From NCBI RefSeq assembly GCF_900114015.1, contig NZ_FORN01000015.1, positions 1 to 64,000 of the forward strand: a DNA stretch of 64,000 nt. The letters are read 5' to 3'. The DNA is from Caulobacter sp. UNC279MFTsu5.1 (GTDB taxonomy: Bacteria; Pseudomonadota; Alphaproteobacteria; Caulobacterales; Caulobacteraceae). Positions 19,962-28,428 of the stretch are shown here, piece after piece. The notes under the pieces are model-generated. The model was not told the DNA's origin and searched no databases. It was given only the letters and a program-made list of their open reading frames with translations. The number at the start of each line of letters is the position of its first letter. The first letter of the stretch is position 1. Both the position numbers and the translations under genes were made by a program.

Positions 19962-21254
19962 CTACACCAGCTTCTTGATCGGCTGGCTGGCCAGGTAGGC
20001 GCCCGGATTGGCCGGGTCGAACACCTTGCCGTCGAAGAACCGCTCGACGCCGCGGCTGTCGCCGGCGGGGCCCGTCTGGCCGATAGTCTTGGCCGCCGCG
20101 CGCCAGATGTCCGAGCGGTTGACCTTGTTGACCAGCGCCTGGGTGTTGGTCTTCTGCGGCAGCACGCCCCAGCGGATGTCCTCGGTCAGGAACCACAGGT
20201 CATGCGACTTGAACGGGAAGCTGGCGTTGTCGGCCCAGAACTTCATGTGATGCGGCGAGTTCTTCAGCGTGCGGCCGTCCCCATAGTCCACCGTGCCCTG
20301 CAGACGGGGCAGGATGTCGCCCATCGGCACGTTGACGTACTGGCGGCCCGAGACGATCGAGCACATGGCCGGCAGGTTCGAGGCCTTGTCGCACCACAGC
20401 TGCGCCTCCTGGACGGCGGCGGTGATGGCCTGGGCGGCGCGGGGGTACTTGTCGACCCAGGCGGCGCGCATGCCCAGGGCCTTCTCGGGGTGGTTCATCC
20501 ACAGTTCCGAGGTCAGGCAGGCGGTGTAGCCGACGTGCTGGTTGACCAGCTGGCCGTTCCACGGTTCGCCCACGCAGAAGGCGTCCTGGGTGCCGGCCTT
20601 CATGTTGGCCACCATCTGGGGCGGCGGGATGACGATCGTGGCGACGTCGGTTTCGGGATTGATGCCGCCCGCCGCCAGCCAGTAGCGCACCCACAGGTCG
20701 TGGGTGCCGCCCCGGAAGGTCATGGCCACCTTGGCGATGTTGCCGGCCGCCTTCAGCTGCTGGAACTTGGCCTTGGCGCCGCCGCTGTTGAGCCCGACCT
20801 TCACCGCCTTCAGGTCGTTGCCGACCGAGATCGCCTGGCCGTTGGTGTTGAGGCGGGCCAGGATGTACATCGGCGTCGGCGCGCCGCCGGTGATCGCGCC
20901 CGTGGTCATCAGATAGGGCATGGGCGACAGGATGTGGGCGCCGTCGATGCCGCCGCGCTCCGAGCCCAGCACCAGGTTGTCGCGGGTGGCGGCCCACGAG
21001 GCCTGCTTGACCACCTCCAGGTCGGGCAGGCCGTACTTGGCGAACAGGCCGCGTTCCTTGGCGATGATCACCGGCGCGGAGTCGGTCAGGGCGATGAAGC
21101 CCAGCCGGGCCTTGGCGACTTCGGGTCCGGCGCCCGCTGCGTGGGCCCCGGCCGGGAACAGGGCCTTGGCGGCGGCGACCGTGGCGGCCGCGCCCACCAG
21201 GGCGTGGCGGCGGGTCAGGCCGGTCTCGGAGGCGGTCTTGTCGGTCTTGGTCAT
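19962..21254 (-). CDS. nrtA: Nitrate-binding protein of the ABC transporter, Tat-exported
   Basis: 430 aa. It has a twin-arginine signal (TRRHALVGAAATVAAAKALF) and then a NrtA/CmpA-type periplasmic binding fold: ARLGFIALTDSAPVIIAKER, the TRDNLVLGSERGGIDGAHIL loop, and late VNRSDIWRAAAKTI. NrtA proteins bind nitrate (CmpA bicarbonate) and deliver it to the permease. The porin gene lies immediately upstream and the permease gene downstream. Nitrate rather than bicarbonate is preferred because the operon is headed by an ANTAR leader, a control device of nitrate assimilation. Binding residues were not individually checked. Confidence 0.9.
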   Translation of the reverse strand: MTKTDKTASETGLTRRHALVGAAATVAAAKALFPAGAHAAGAGPEVAKARLGFIALTDSAPVIIAKERGLFAKYGLPDLEVVKQASWAATRDNLVLGSERGGIDGAHILSPMPYLMTTGAITGGAPTPMYILARLNTNGQAISVGNDLKAVKVGLNSGGAKAKFQQLKAAGNIAKVAMTFRGGTHDLWVRYWLAAGGINPETDVATIVIPPPQMVANMKAGTQDAFCVGEPWNGQLVNQHVGYTACLTSELWMNHPEKALGMRAAWVDKYPRAAQAITAAVQEAQLWCDKASNLPAMCSIVSGRQYVNVPMGDILPRLQGTVDYGDGRTLKNSPHHMKFWADNASFPFKSHDLWFLTEDIRWGVLPQKTNTQALVNKVNRSDIWRAAAKTIGQTGPAGDSRGVERFFDGKVFDPANPGAYLASQPIKKLV

Positions 21255-21275
21255 GATCTCAAATCCCGCTGGAGG

Positions 21276-22646
21276 TCAGAGTTTGTATTCGAGGGTGAAC
21301 CAGGCCTTGGTCCGCGAGGCCGGCGGCGTGGCCGTGCCGGCGGGCACGGTCGTTTCACGCTGGAAGTCGGCGTACTTCAGCTGGATCGAGAGCTTGGGCG
21401 TGATGGCGGCGGCGAAGGCGACGTCCCACTCGTGGCCGAGGTCGGCGCCGGTCCGCTGGTCGTTGAAGTCGTGATAGCGGACCAGGATGTCGGTGTTGAA
21501 GAAGTAGGTCCGCTTGAACCGCGGCTTGGCGTTGAAGCTGAGGTTGGCGTCCTCGATCCCGTCGACGAAGCTCTTGTTGCCGCCCGGCGAGACGAAGGCG
21601 TCGGACCAGCCCTGGAAGGCGTGGACAGTGGCCAGGGGCGTGGTGAAGCCGCGCGTCCCGTCGCCTTCCAGCGACTCGTAGCTGGCCTTGACGGTGTAGA
21701 TGTCGAAGGTGCCGGCGATGTCGCCGCCGAAATAGGCCAGGTCGAAGTTCGGCGTGTTGTGGTGGTAGTCCGACTGCTTGGCGTAGGTGGCGTTGTAGGC
21801 CAGCTGGTAGAGCCCGACCCAGGTCTTGCCAGAGGCCTTGACGCCCTTGGTCAGAGACGAATTGACCGCCGAATTACCGAAATCCAGGGCGTAGACGAAG
21901 CCTTGCAGGCGCAGGGCCTCGGCCGGCGACCAGGTCGCGTTCAGCAGGTGGCTGTCGCTGTCCCAGTCGCGCAGTTCGCCCAGGATGCGGTTGACATGCG
22001 AGACGTAGGCGTAGGTCGCCTTGAACCGGCCGAGGGCGACATCGGTGCGGATCGCGTCGAACGTCTGCTCGTCCTGGCGCCAGCCGACATTGCCGACGAA
22101 GCGCTGATCGTCGAGCAGGATGCGTTGGCGGCCGGCGGTGACCTGCAGGGCGGCGCTGGGCGTCCAGGTCAGCTGGGCGCGGTTCAGCTCGGTGACGTCC
22201 GGGTCGTTGACGATCGGATATCGGGCCTTGTCGGCGCCGTTCAGCGGGGGCGTGGCGGCGCCCGGGACGTTGACGGCGTAGTGCTCCGACCCGGCCTGAC
22301 GAACGTCCTCGAACTCGATCAGGCCCTTCACGCCGTGGAACTCGGCCGTCTCCCAACCCAGCCGGGTGCGGATCGTGAAGGCCGAGGCGTCGTCCTTCAG
22401 GGTGGCGGTCTTGGTCTGGTCGACGCTCTCGTAGCGCGCCCGGACTTCCAGGATCAGTTTTCCGGCGGCGACCTGGTCGCTGAAGGTCGGCGGCGGCGGC
22501 GGGGGCGGTGCGGGTTCGACGGCTTCGGCCGGGGGCTCGGCGGCGGCCGGAACCGGTTCCGGCGAGGTTTGCGCATAGGCCGCGCCGCCTAGCATCAGGG
22601 CGCAGAAAGCCGTGCTGCACCGCAGCATTTCTCGCAGTCTTGTCAT
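21276..22646 (-). CDS. Alginate_exp-type outer-membrane porin of the nitrate operon
   Basis: 456 aa. A signal peptide (cleavage after AYA near residue 25) is followed by a proline/alanine/glutamate-rich spacer with a run of prolines, then beta-barrel sequence with alternating aromatic strands ending in WFTLEYKL. The pattern (RTRLGWETAEFHGVKGLIEF, GRQRILLDDQRFVGNVGWR) is that of the alginate-export/porin superfamily. Such porins precede nitrate ABC genes in several alphaproteobacteria and presumably let the anion cross the outer membrane. It is the first gene of the operon, just behind the antitermination leader; GGGGGA precedes the ATG. Actual substrate is inferred. Confidence 0.82.
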   Translation of the reverse strand: MTRLREMLRCSTAFCALMLGGAAYAQTSPEPVPAAAEPPAEAVEPAPPPPPPPTFSDQVAAGKLILEVRARYESVDQTKTATLKDDASAFTIRTRLGWETAEFHGVKGLIEFEDVRQAGSEHYAVNVPGAATPPLNGADKARYPIVNDPDVTELNRAQLTWTPSAALQVTAGRQRILLDDQRFVGNVGWRQDEQTFDAIRTDVALGRFKATYAYVSHVNRILGELRDWDSDSHLLNATWSPAEALRLQGFVYALDFGNSAVNSSLTKGVKASGKTWVGLYQLAYNATYAKQSDYHHNTPNFDLAYFGGDIAGTFDIYTVKASYESLEGDGTRGFTTPLATVHAFQGWSDAFVSPGGNKSFVDGIEDANLSFNAKPRFKRTYFFNTDILVRYHDFNDQRTGADLGHEWDVAFAAAITPKLSIQLKYADFQRETTVPAGTATPPASRTKAWFTLEYKL

Positions 22647-22667
22647 GGTTCAGTCCCCCAAAAGACC

Positions 22668-22790
22668 AAAAAAAACGCCCGGCGGGACCGCTTCAGCGGT
22701 CTCTCCGGACGTCGTTGTCCAAACGGTACCATGCGGCTACATCGCCGCCGGGCGGCCCTCTCGGGCCATCGCGGAACGTCGTTGTCCCGC
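22668..22790 (-). ncRNA. ANTAR-target antitermination leader RNA (NasT type)
   Basis: Read on the minus strand, the leader of the nitrate operon has two hairpins with the identical hexaloop AACGAC (loops at 22778-22783 and 22711-22716), fitting the ANTAR-domain rule of A at loop position 1 and G at position 4. Hairpin 1 is a 7-bp stem (22771-22790, one G-U), hairpin 2 has a GGAC/GUCC stem (22707-22720). A GAGA-looped stem (22754-22767) lies between. Then comes a GACCGC/GCGGTC hairpin (22685-22700) and a GC-rich run ending in U8 (22668-22675): an intrinsic terminator only about 20 nt before the porin ATG. In known systems NasT bound to such a pair prevents termination when nitrate is present. 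The NasS/NasT genes are not in the window. Confidence 0.88.
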
Positions 22791-22979
22791 GTGTTGAGAC
22801 TAGGAGGGGGCGGGCGGGGCGGCGCGGCAATCCGAAAACCGCGTCATGTCGCATCGCAGCATGGAATCGGCGCCGTTTGCTTAGCAGCGGTGCACGGACG
22901 ATAGGGACTGTGCTCGGATTTCGCGCGTTTTGACGGCGCGGTCGACCCAGCCTCCCGACAACGAGCCGGGCCATCCACC

Positions 22980-24026
22980 CTAGCTCTTGGGCAGGAACGG
23001 CGCCCAGGCCTCGACCAGCACCCCGGGAACGGCGCTGGTCAGCGAGATGTGGCCGTTCACGAATTCCAGGCGCAGGCGCATGCCGGCCAGGCCGACGCCG
23101 GTGGTCGCCGAGGCGCCGTCCGGCAAGCCCACGCCATAGTCGCGGATCGACAACAGCACCATTTCGCCGGCCTGACGCAGGCCGATCGTGGCGCGAGGGC
23201 TGCCGGAGTGGCGGTGTACGTTGGCTAGAGCCTCCTGGGCGACACGATACAGCGCCACCTCGGTCGGCCGGGCCATCTTGGGGAAGTCGTCGGCGATGTC
23301 GATCTGCAGCGACAGTCCCGTACGGCGCGCGAAGCCTTCCGCCATCTGCCGGACGGCCGGGCCCAGGCCCATCTCCTCCAAGGCCGGCGGATGCAGCACG
23401 TAGGAAAGGCTGCGGATCTCCTCCAGGGCGTTGACCAGCAGGGCCTCGATCTCGACCCGAGTCTTTTCGGCGCGGCCCTCGACCTTCATCGCGCCCAGCA
23501 TCAGCTTGGCGCCGGTCAGGTACTGGGCGGTGCCGTCGTGAAGCTCGCGCGCGATGCGTCGGCGTTCGTCGTCCTCGGCGTGTAGCAGCGCGGCGGTGGC
23601 GCGCCCCAAGGCCGCCTGGGCGTGACGCTGAACGGTGATGTCCTCCTGCGCCACGATGACCAACGTCCGGCCGTCGTTGGAAACGCGGGTGGCGGTCATC
23701 CTGGCCCACAAGGGGCCGTTGGCCAGGTCCATCTGGTACTCGTGACGAAAAGGCCCAGGTTCGCCCGCCAGCAGGTCCCGCAGGCCGAGAGCGGCTTCCG
23801 AGGCGCCGGACGCGCCCAGGCCGTCGCAGAAGGCAATGTAGTTCAAACCCAATCCATGGTTTTCCACCGGCAGCGCGTTGAATTCGGCGAACCGCACCCA
23901 GGCGTCATTCACCGCGATGATCTCGCCCGTGGCGTTCAGGATCGCTACGTTCGCCGTGACGCTGTCGAGGATGGGTTCGTGCAAACCAGACGCGGACCAT
24001 TCGCTCATCTCGTGAGCCGTGTGCAT
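22980..24026 (-). CDS. PAS sensor histidine kinase, HisKA_3 (NarX/DegS class)
   Basis: 348 aa, no membrane segments. Residues about 15-130 form a PAS domain (SVTANVAILNATGEIIAVND ... IVAQEDITVQ); then the HisKA_3 dimerisation box RRRIARELHDGTAQYLTGAK carries the phospho-accepting His, and a short HATPase follows (YRVAQEALANVHRHS, IRDYGVGLPDG, GVGLAGMRLRLEF). This class phosphorylates LuxR-type regulators. No such regulator is adjacent, so it is an orphan here. It lies about 330 bp upstream of the nitrate operon, same strand, but the leader terminator separates them, so a regulatory link is only a guess. A second possible start is the ATG at 24008. Confidence 0.88.
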   Translation of the reverse strand: MHTAHEMSEWSASGLHEPILDSVTANVAILNATGEIIAVNDAWVRFAEFNALPVENHGLGLNYIAFCDGLGASGASEAALGLRDLLAGEPGPFRHEYQMDLANGPLWARMTATRVSNDGRTLVIVAQEDITVQRHAQAALGRATAALLHAEDDERRRIARELHDGTAQYLTGAKLMLGAMKVEGRAEKTRVEIEALLVNALEEIRSLSYVLHPPALEEMGLGPAVRQMAEGFARRTGLSLQIDIADDFPKMARPTEVALYRVAQEALANVHRHSGSPRATIGLRQAGEMVLLSIRDYGVGLPDGASATTGVGLAGMRLRLEFVNGHISLTSAVPGVLVEAWAPFLPKS

Positions 24027-24265
24027 TTCGGTGCTGAGCCTTATGTTTCGATCATTCGTGTCGCGGTCGGCTTATGCGAGATTCGTTGGACATGGGGCGC
24101 GACAAGGCCGCGCAGGCGTCACGTCAGGGCGTCACATTCATGGTTCCAGATACGTCCTCGACATCCTTCGCGACATACGAGAGGAAGGCCTCTGCTTCCG
24201 GAACATTCAAGCGACCTTCGCCGCGACGACGTCCGCCTGGGCATGACGCCGGAGCGAAGGCGAAA

Positions 24266-24703
24266 CTAAGGCTCGAGGCCGTTATAGACCGCCGAGCCCG
24301 GCCCGCCGGGTTGGCGCATCACTTGGCGACGCAGCCTGGGATCGAAGCTGACGTGCACGCAGCGGCTCTTTTCGTAGATCAGCTGGTCGAATTTCAATCC
24401 GCTGTCGCGGACGGCTTTGGCGACCTCCAGATCGCTCAGGCCGTCGACATGGAAATCGGCGGCGTGGCCCAGGGCGTGGGCCGAGGTCGGCACGCCGCCG
24501 ACCGCGGCGTTGACCTGCGGATTGCGGTAGGCGCTGGTGATCTCGATCGGCCGGTTGAACAGCGCGCGGACAGCCTCCATGCGCTCGGCCAGGCGTTTGA
24601 GGTTTTCCAGATGCGCCGGCGTTGGGTCGTTTTTGACGCCCATCGACAGCGCCTTGGTGGAGATGATGAACTCCTCGAGCGAGAAATGCGCGCTGAGCTT
24701 CAT
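24266..24703 (-). CDS. Peptidase M15 family zinc D,D-/L,D-carboxypeptidase-like protein
   Basis: 145 aa, no signal peptide. The sequence begins FSLEEFIIS, as in M15_3 peptidases of phage endolysin type, and the zinc site is present: HALGHAADFH supplies His and Asp, CVHVSFD the second His. A typical ITSAYRNPQVNAAVGG precedes it. Such enzymes trim peptidoglycan stem peptides; the stand-alone, signal-less form resembles phage lysins, but no other phage genes are close. It has its own short upstream region (24704-24777). Confidence 0.85.
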   Translation of the reverse strand: MKLSAHFSLEEFIISTKALSMGVKNDPTPAHLENLKRLAERMEAVRALFNRPIEITSAYRNPQVNAAVGGVPTSAHALGHAADFHVDGLSDLEVAKAVRDSGLKFDQLIYEKSRCVHVSFDPRLRRQVMRQPGGPGSAVYNGLEP

Positions 24704-24777
24704 GGCCGCCCTCCCGATGTCGCGGAAGATTAGCGCTTAACAACCGCAATCCAAACGGGAATTTTCGACGCAATCGG

Positions 24778-25368
24778 CTATTGCAAACGGCCATAGTGGC
24801 GGGCGACGTAGACCGCGAAATAGAGCAGCGCGCCTGCGGCGAACAGGGCGTGGAAGCGCAGGTTGCGGATGAAGCAACCGGCCAGGCAGAGGCCGACCAT
24901 CAGGGCGATCCGGATAGGATATTCGGGGCCAAGGCTCCGGAAATGCGGCGCGCCTTTCAGCAGGGTGTCGAGAATGTCCATCAGCAGGCTGACGACCAGC
25001 AAGCCGAAGAACCAGGCCCGCCGCGACATGAAATAGTCGCCGTAGCCTTCGTACTCGCTGATCTCCGTGGGAAAGATCACGCTGCACAGCAGAAACAGCA
25101 TCGCCGCCTCCGCGATCAGGAAAATATAGGTCTCGAAGGTGAGGGCCCGCAGCTCGCTCAGCTGGAACTGCCACCACCAGAAGGCGGTGATCGTCGTCAT
25201 CATGTAGAGCACCCAGCACAGGTGCGGCCACCAGAGGTGCTCCTTCTTCGGGTGCTGGATCAGGCCGGCGACGCCGTTCAGCAGGCGCGCCAGGCTAAGG
25301 CCCATGATGATGCTGATCATCGTGCGGGCGTGAACCAGGAGATCGTGGCTGGGAGGAGCGATCTGCAT
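24778..25368 (-). CDS. Hypothetical integral membrane protein
   Basis: About 196 aa from the ATG at 25368; a longer frame from 25428 would add 20 poorly hydrophobic residues. Five or six hydrophobic segments are visible, with a basic/aromatic loop after the first (IQHPKKEHLWWPHLCW) and an acidic loop in the middle (PTEISEYEGYGDYF). I do not recognise the family. It is divergent from thpR across about 90 bp. Neither start has a well placed Shine-Dalgarno, so the N terminus is uncertain. Confidence 0.72.
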   Translation of the reverse strand: MQIAPPSHDLLVHARTMISIIMGLSLARLLNGVAGLIQHPKKEHLWWPHLCWVLYMMTTITAFWWWQFQLSELRALTFETYIFLIAEAAMLFLLCSVIFPTEISEYEGYGDYFMSRRAWFFGLLVVSLLMDILDTLLKGAPHFRSLGPEYPIRIALMVGLCLAGCFIRNLRFHALFAAGALLYFAVYVARHYGRLQ

Positions 25369-25457
25369 CCTTTGAGATGACCACTCGGCACGGTTGTGCG
25401 CCAGCGCCTTCTCGGCGCGCCGTGGCATGGTTTCCGGAATCCGGGCAGGATGCCCGG

Positions 25458-26027
25458 GTGCCTGACCAGTTCTCCCTCTTTGACGCGCCGCCGGTCACGG
25501 ACCGGCTGTTCTTCGCGATCTTTCCCGATCCGGCGACGGCGGCGAGCATCGCCCGGCAAGCCGATGCGTTGCGCGCCGCGCACCAGTTGAGCGGACGGCC
25601 GCTGGCGCCCGAGCGGTTTCACGTCACCCTGCATCACCTGGGCGACCATGCCGGCGTGCGGCGCGACATCGTGGCGATGGCCGGCGAGGCGGCCGAGGCG
25701 ATGACGACCTCGCCGTTCGAGGTCGTCTTCGATCGCGCCGCCAGCTTCCACAACGGCGGCAACAATCCGTATGTCCTGCAGGGCGGCGAGGGTCTCGATG
25801 CCCTGAAGACCTTCCAGCGCGACCTGGGCCTGGCGATGGCGCGGGCCGGTCTCGGCAAGCTGGTGGACAGGAGTTTCACACCGCACGTGACGATGCTCTA
25901 CGACAGGCGGTTGGTGGCCGAGCAAGCCCTTCTGCCGATCCGATGGACCGTTGGCGGCTTCACCCTGGTCCACAGCCTGCTGGGACGGACCGAACACGTC
26001 CCGCTGGCGCGATGGGCGTTGCGCTGA
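25458..26027 (+). CDS. thpR: RNA 2',3'-cyclic phosphodiesterase (2'-5' RNA ligase family)
   Basis: About 189 aa from the GTG at 25458, chosen because AGGA lies nine bases ahead and because the longer frame would run into the promoter of the divergent gene. The two HxTx motifs of the 2H phosphoesterases are present: FHVTLHHLGD near residue 55 and FTPHVTMLYD near residue 140. ThpR opens 2',3'-cyclic phosphates on RNA and can reversibly join tRNA halves in vitro. It begins PDQFSLFDAPP, a common leader of this family. It appears to be a single-gene unit. Confidence 0.9.
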   Translation: MPDQFSLFDAPPVTDRLFFAIFPDPATAASIARQADALRAAHQLSGRPLAPERFHVTLHHLGDHAGVRRDIVAMAGEAAEAMTTSPFEVVFDRAASFHNGGNNPYVLQGGEGLDALKTFQRDLGLAMARAGLGKLVDRSFTPHVTMLYDRRLVAEQALLPIRWTVGGFTLVHSLLGRTEHVPLARWALR

Positions 26028-26138
26028 AGGCGGAGGATCTGCCTCCGGCTTAGGGCGAACCAATCGCCGCGTGGCGCGGTGTGCCCCCCCTTCGATCTGA
26101 ACTGGCCCTGGCGGGCGGGATCTTGGGTCCTTGTCGCC

Positions 26139-27509
26139 TCAAACGATCGCCGGCGGTTTCAACAGGGCCGCGACCTGGCCCAGGGCCTCGCGCAGCAGCG
26201 ACGCCTTGGCAGGGCCGCCCAGCGAAATGCGCAGTCCGGCGGGGGCGTCGGGCGTGGCGGCGAAGGCGTCGGCCGCGACCAGCGCCAGGCCGCGGGCGGC
26301 CGCCAGGGCGCGCAATCCGCTCGCGTCCAGGCCGGACGGCGGCTCCAGCCAGACGTGAAGGCTCTCGGCGTCGCCCTGGGCGATGGGCAGAACCTCGGCG
26401 GCGATGGCCCGGCGCGCCCGGGCCTCCAGCCGAACGCCGGCCAGGATCCGTTCGGCGGTCCCGTCGCGGATCCAGCGAACAGCGACCGCAGTGGTCAGGG
26501 GTGAACCCATCAATGCCGTGGCGTGCAGGGCGTCGGCGATCCGCGCGGCCATCGCGCCGCTCGGCGCCGCCAGGAAGGCGACGCGCAGGCCGGGCGACAA
26601 GGTCTTGGACAGGGTGGCGATGTGGAAGGTCCTCGCCGGCGCCACCGCGGCGAGGGCGGGCAGGGGAGCATCGAACAGGCGGCTGTAGGGGTCATCCTCG
26701 ATCAGCCAGGCGTCGCTGGCGGCGACGACGGCCGCGATCTCGCGACGCCGGGCCTGGCCCATGGTCGTGGCGACGGGGTTGCGAGTGGTCGGGACCAGAT
26801 AGACTGCCGCGGGCTTTTGCTCGGCGCAAAGCCGGGTCAGGGCCTCGGGCAGGAAGCCTTCGGCGTCGACGGGGCAGGTGATCAGGCGCAGGCCCAGCCG
26901 CGCGGCCAGGGCGATGATCCCAGGATAGGTCAGGGGCTCGACCACCAGGCCGGCGCCGGGCCTGGCGATCGTGGTGAGGATCGCGATCAGGGCCGATTGT
27001 GCCCCAGGGCAGACCGCGATCCGTTCGGGCCCGACCTCGCCCAGCGTCGGCGCCAGCCAGGCGGCGCCGGCCGCTCGCTGTCCCGGCGCGCCGGGACCGG
27101 CGTGATAGGCCATCAGGGTCGCCACCTCGGTGCGGTCGAGGATCGCGGCGGTCGCCTCCTTGAGCAGCGCGGCCAGCGACACGCCCTGGGGCGGCGGCGG
27201 CAGGTTCATGCTCAGGTCGACCAGACCGGCCTCGTCCTCCATGGCGCGGCGGCGTACGAAGGTGCCGCGCCCCACCGCGCCCTCGACCAGGCCCCGAGCG
27301 CGCGCGGCGCCATAGGCGCGGGTGACCGTGGTGAAGTCGATGCCGAGCTGGTCGGCCACGACGCGTTGGGGCGGCAGCTGGTCTCCCGGCTGCAATTCGC
27401 CCTCGCGCACGGCCGTTTCCAGGGCCTCGGCCAGCGCCAGATAGATCGGCTGGCCGTCGTTCGCGCGGACTCGCCGCAGCCAAGCGGCCATGGGGCGGTT
27501 CCGGGTCAT
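26139..27509 (-). CDS. MocR-type GntR/aminotransferase regulator
   Basis: About 456 aa. A winged helix of the GntR type occupies residues 15-80 (YLALAEALETAVREGELQPG, TTVTRAYGAARARGLVEG) and is joined to a class I aminotransferase-like domain with the PLP lysine in ATLSKTLSPGLRVAF and WLIEDDPYSRLF. MocR proteins are PLP-sensing regulators of a neighbouring operon, often in vitamin B6, GABA or amino-acid metabolism. The start at 27509 has GGAAAAG upstream; the longer form from 27539 would begin inside the inverted repeat of the control region. Its divergent neighbour is a DUF983 gene, its likely target together with itself. Confidence 0.88.
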   Translation of the reverse strand: MTRNRPMAAWLRRVRANDGQPIYLALAEALETAVREGELQPGDQLPPQRVVADQLGIDFTTVTRAYGAARARGLVEGAVGRGTFVRRRAMEDEAGLVDLSMNLPPPPQGVSLAALLKEATAAILDRTEVATLMAYHAGPGAPGQRAAGAAWLAPTLGEVGPERIAVCPGAQSALIAILTTIARPGAGLVVEPLTYPGIIALAARLGLRLITCPVDAEGFLPEALTRLCAEQKPAAVYLVPTTRNPVATTMGQARRREIAAVVAASDAWLIEDDPYSRLFDAPLPALAAVAPARTFHIATLSKTLSPGLRVAFLAAPSGAMAARIADALHATALMGSPLTTAVAVRWIRDGTAERILAGVRLEARARRAIAAEVLPIAQGDAESLHVWLEPPSGLDASGLRALAAARGLALVAADAFAATPDAPAGLRISLGGPAKASLLREALGQVAALLKPPAIV

Positions 27510-27532
27510 GCTTGCTTTTCCATGAAGCGATA

Positions 27533-27556
27533 CATACATTCAATGAAGAATGTATG
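27533..27556. promoter_or_regulatory. Inverted repeat, probable MocR operator
   Basis: Perfect 9-bp arms CATACATTC and GAATGTATG flank a 6-nt spacer in the 65-bp gap between the divergent regulator and the DUF983 gene; a further half site (ATTGTATG) lies at about 27570-27577. MocR regulators bind such repeated sites next to their own gene. Assignment to this regulator is by position. Confidence 0.6.
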
Positions 27557-27574
27557 CAACAAGGCGCACATTGT

Positions 27575-27970
27575 ATGGAACGGCCCCTGATCACCCATTT
27601 CGACAATCCGACCAGCCTGCAGGCTGGGCTGCTCTGCCGCTGCCCGCGCTGCGGCGAGGGCAAGCTGTTTGGCGGTTTCCTGCGCCTGGCCAAGCGCTGC
27701 GATCGCTGCGGGCTGGACTACGGCTTCGCCGACCCGGCGGACGGGCCGGCCTTCTTCGTCATGACCGGCGTCGGCATCCTGGTGATCGCGGTCTGGGCCT
27801 GGGCGGTGATCGCCTGGAGTCCGCCGCTCTGGGTTCAGTTCGCGACCGTGTTTCCGGCCTTGCTGGCCGGCTGCCTCGGAACGCTGCGGCCGGTGAAAGC
27901 CTGGCTGGTCGCCGAGCAGTACATCCACAACGCCAGCGAGGGCGGCGCCTCCAGCGTCCAGAAGCGATAA
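27575..27970 (+). CDS. DUF983 family membrane protein
   Basis: About 131 aa. The N-terminal part has two zinc-knuckle-like pairs (CRCPRCGEGKLFGG, then RCDRCGLDY), followed by the DUF983 mark GPAFFVMTGVG and two hydrophobic helices; it ends with a short charged tail. The function of DUF983 is not established. ATG at 27575 gives the conserved beginning; an in-frame ATG at 27554 lies inside the operator repeat and is less likely. The gene is divergent from the MocR regulator and ends just before a strong terminator. Confidence 0.85.
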   Translation: MERPLITHFDNPTSLQAGLLCRCPRCGEGKLFGGFLRLAKRCDRCGLDYGFADPADGPAFFVMTGVGILVIAVWAWAVIAWSPPLWVQFATVFPALLAGCLGTLRPVKAWLVAEQYIHNASEGGASSVQKR

Positions 27971-27973
27971 GGC

Positions 27974-28013
27974 GAGGGGGCGCCCGTGGCGAGGGCGGGG
28001 TGGGCGCCCCCTC
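27974..28013 (+). terminator. Hairpin terminator after the DUF983 gene
   Basis: Arms 27974-27985 and 28002-28013 are perfect 12-bp complements with a 16-nt GC-rich loop, beginning 4 bp after the stop codon. No T run follows. Confidence 0.65.
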
Positions 28014-28428
28014 TGTCACGCCGCCGGAAGGCGACGCGCGACCGATGGAACTGGCGGCGGGATCAAAACTGGCCTGACCAATCGCCGGTTCGCGGCTCGA
28101 AGTCAAGCGGGTTGGCGCTGGCGCGTGACGTCAGAAAGCATGTCTGAGCCATTTATGAAGGACAATCCCCCAAGTGTTGTAGGCGATTATCCTAGGTCAT
28201 CGATCTCCGGCGAAGGTCAGAGGTCTGTCTTGAAATTGGCCAGGCCGCTCGCTAGGGTCTGCCCAAGAACGACACGGGAAAGCCACCGGCAAGGCCCCTG
28301 CCAGCACGGCGACTTCGGCGGCCAGCCAGTAGTCGCGCCGCGGCCAGAGCGCGACTTCCGTCGCCCGGCGGCGGGATTCGGCGCTAGGCTGTGTCCAAAA
28401 GACATTTCAGGCAGGCGAGGGCGTAGGG
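28014..28428. other. Intergenic region upstream of the GH2 gene
   Basis: About 415 bp without a supportable gene on either strand. The part from about 28130 to 28240 is richer in A/T than its flanks and probably contains the promoter and control sites of the GH2 gene; no copy of the AGCGCT-centred box seen at 4155 was found here. Confidence 0.5.

Noticed and set aside
19038..22592. A 1184-codon open frame on the + strand opposite the nitrate genes
   Set aside because: It is the antisense shadow expected in high-GC DNA; the minus-strand genes have signals, motifs and Shine-Dalgarno sites, the + frame is low-complexity G/A/R/V-rich with no domain.
28014..28428. Possible small gene from 28125 upstream of the GH2 gene
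   Set aside because: The frame overlaps the GH2 coding region out of frame and has no ribosome site or domain.
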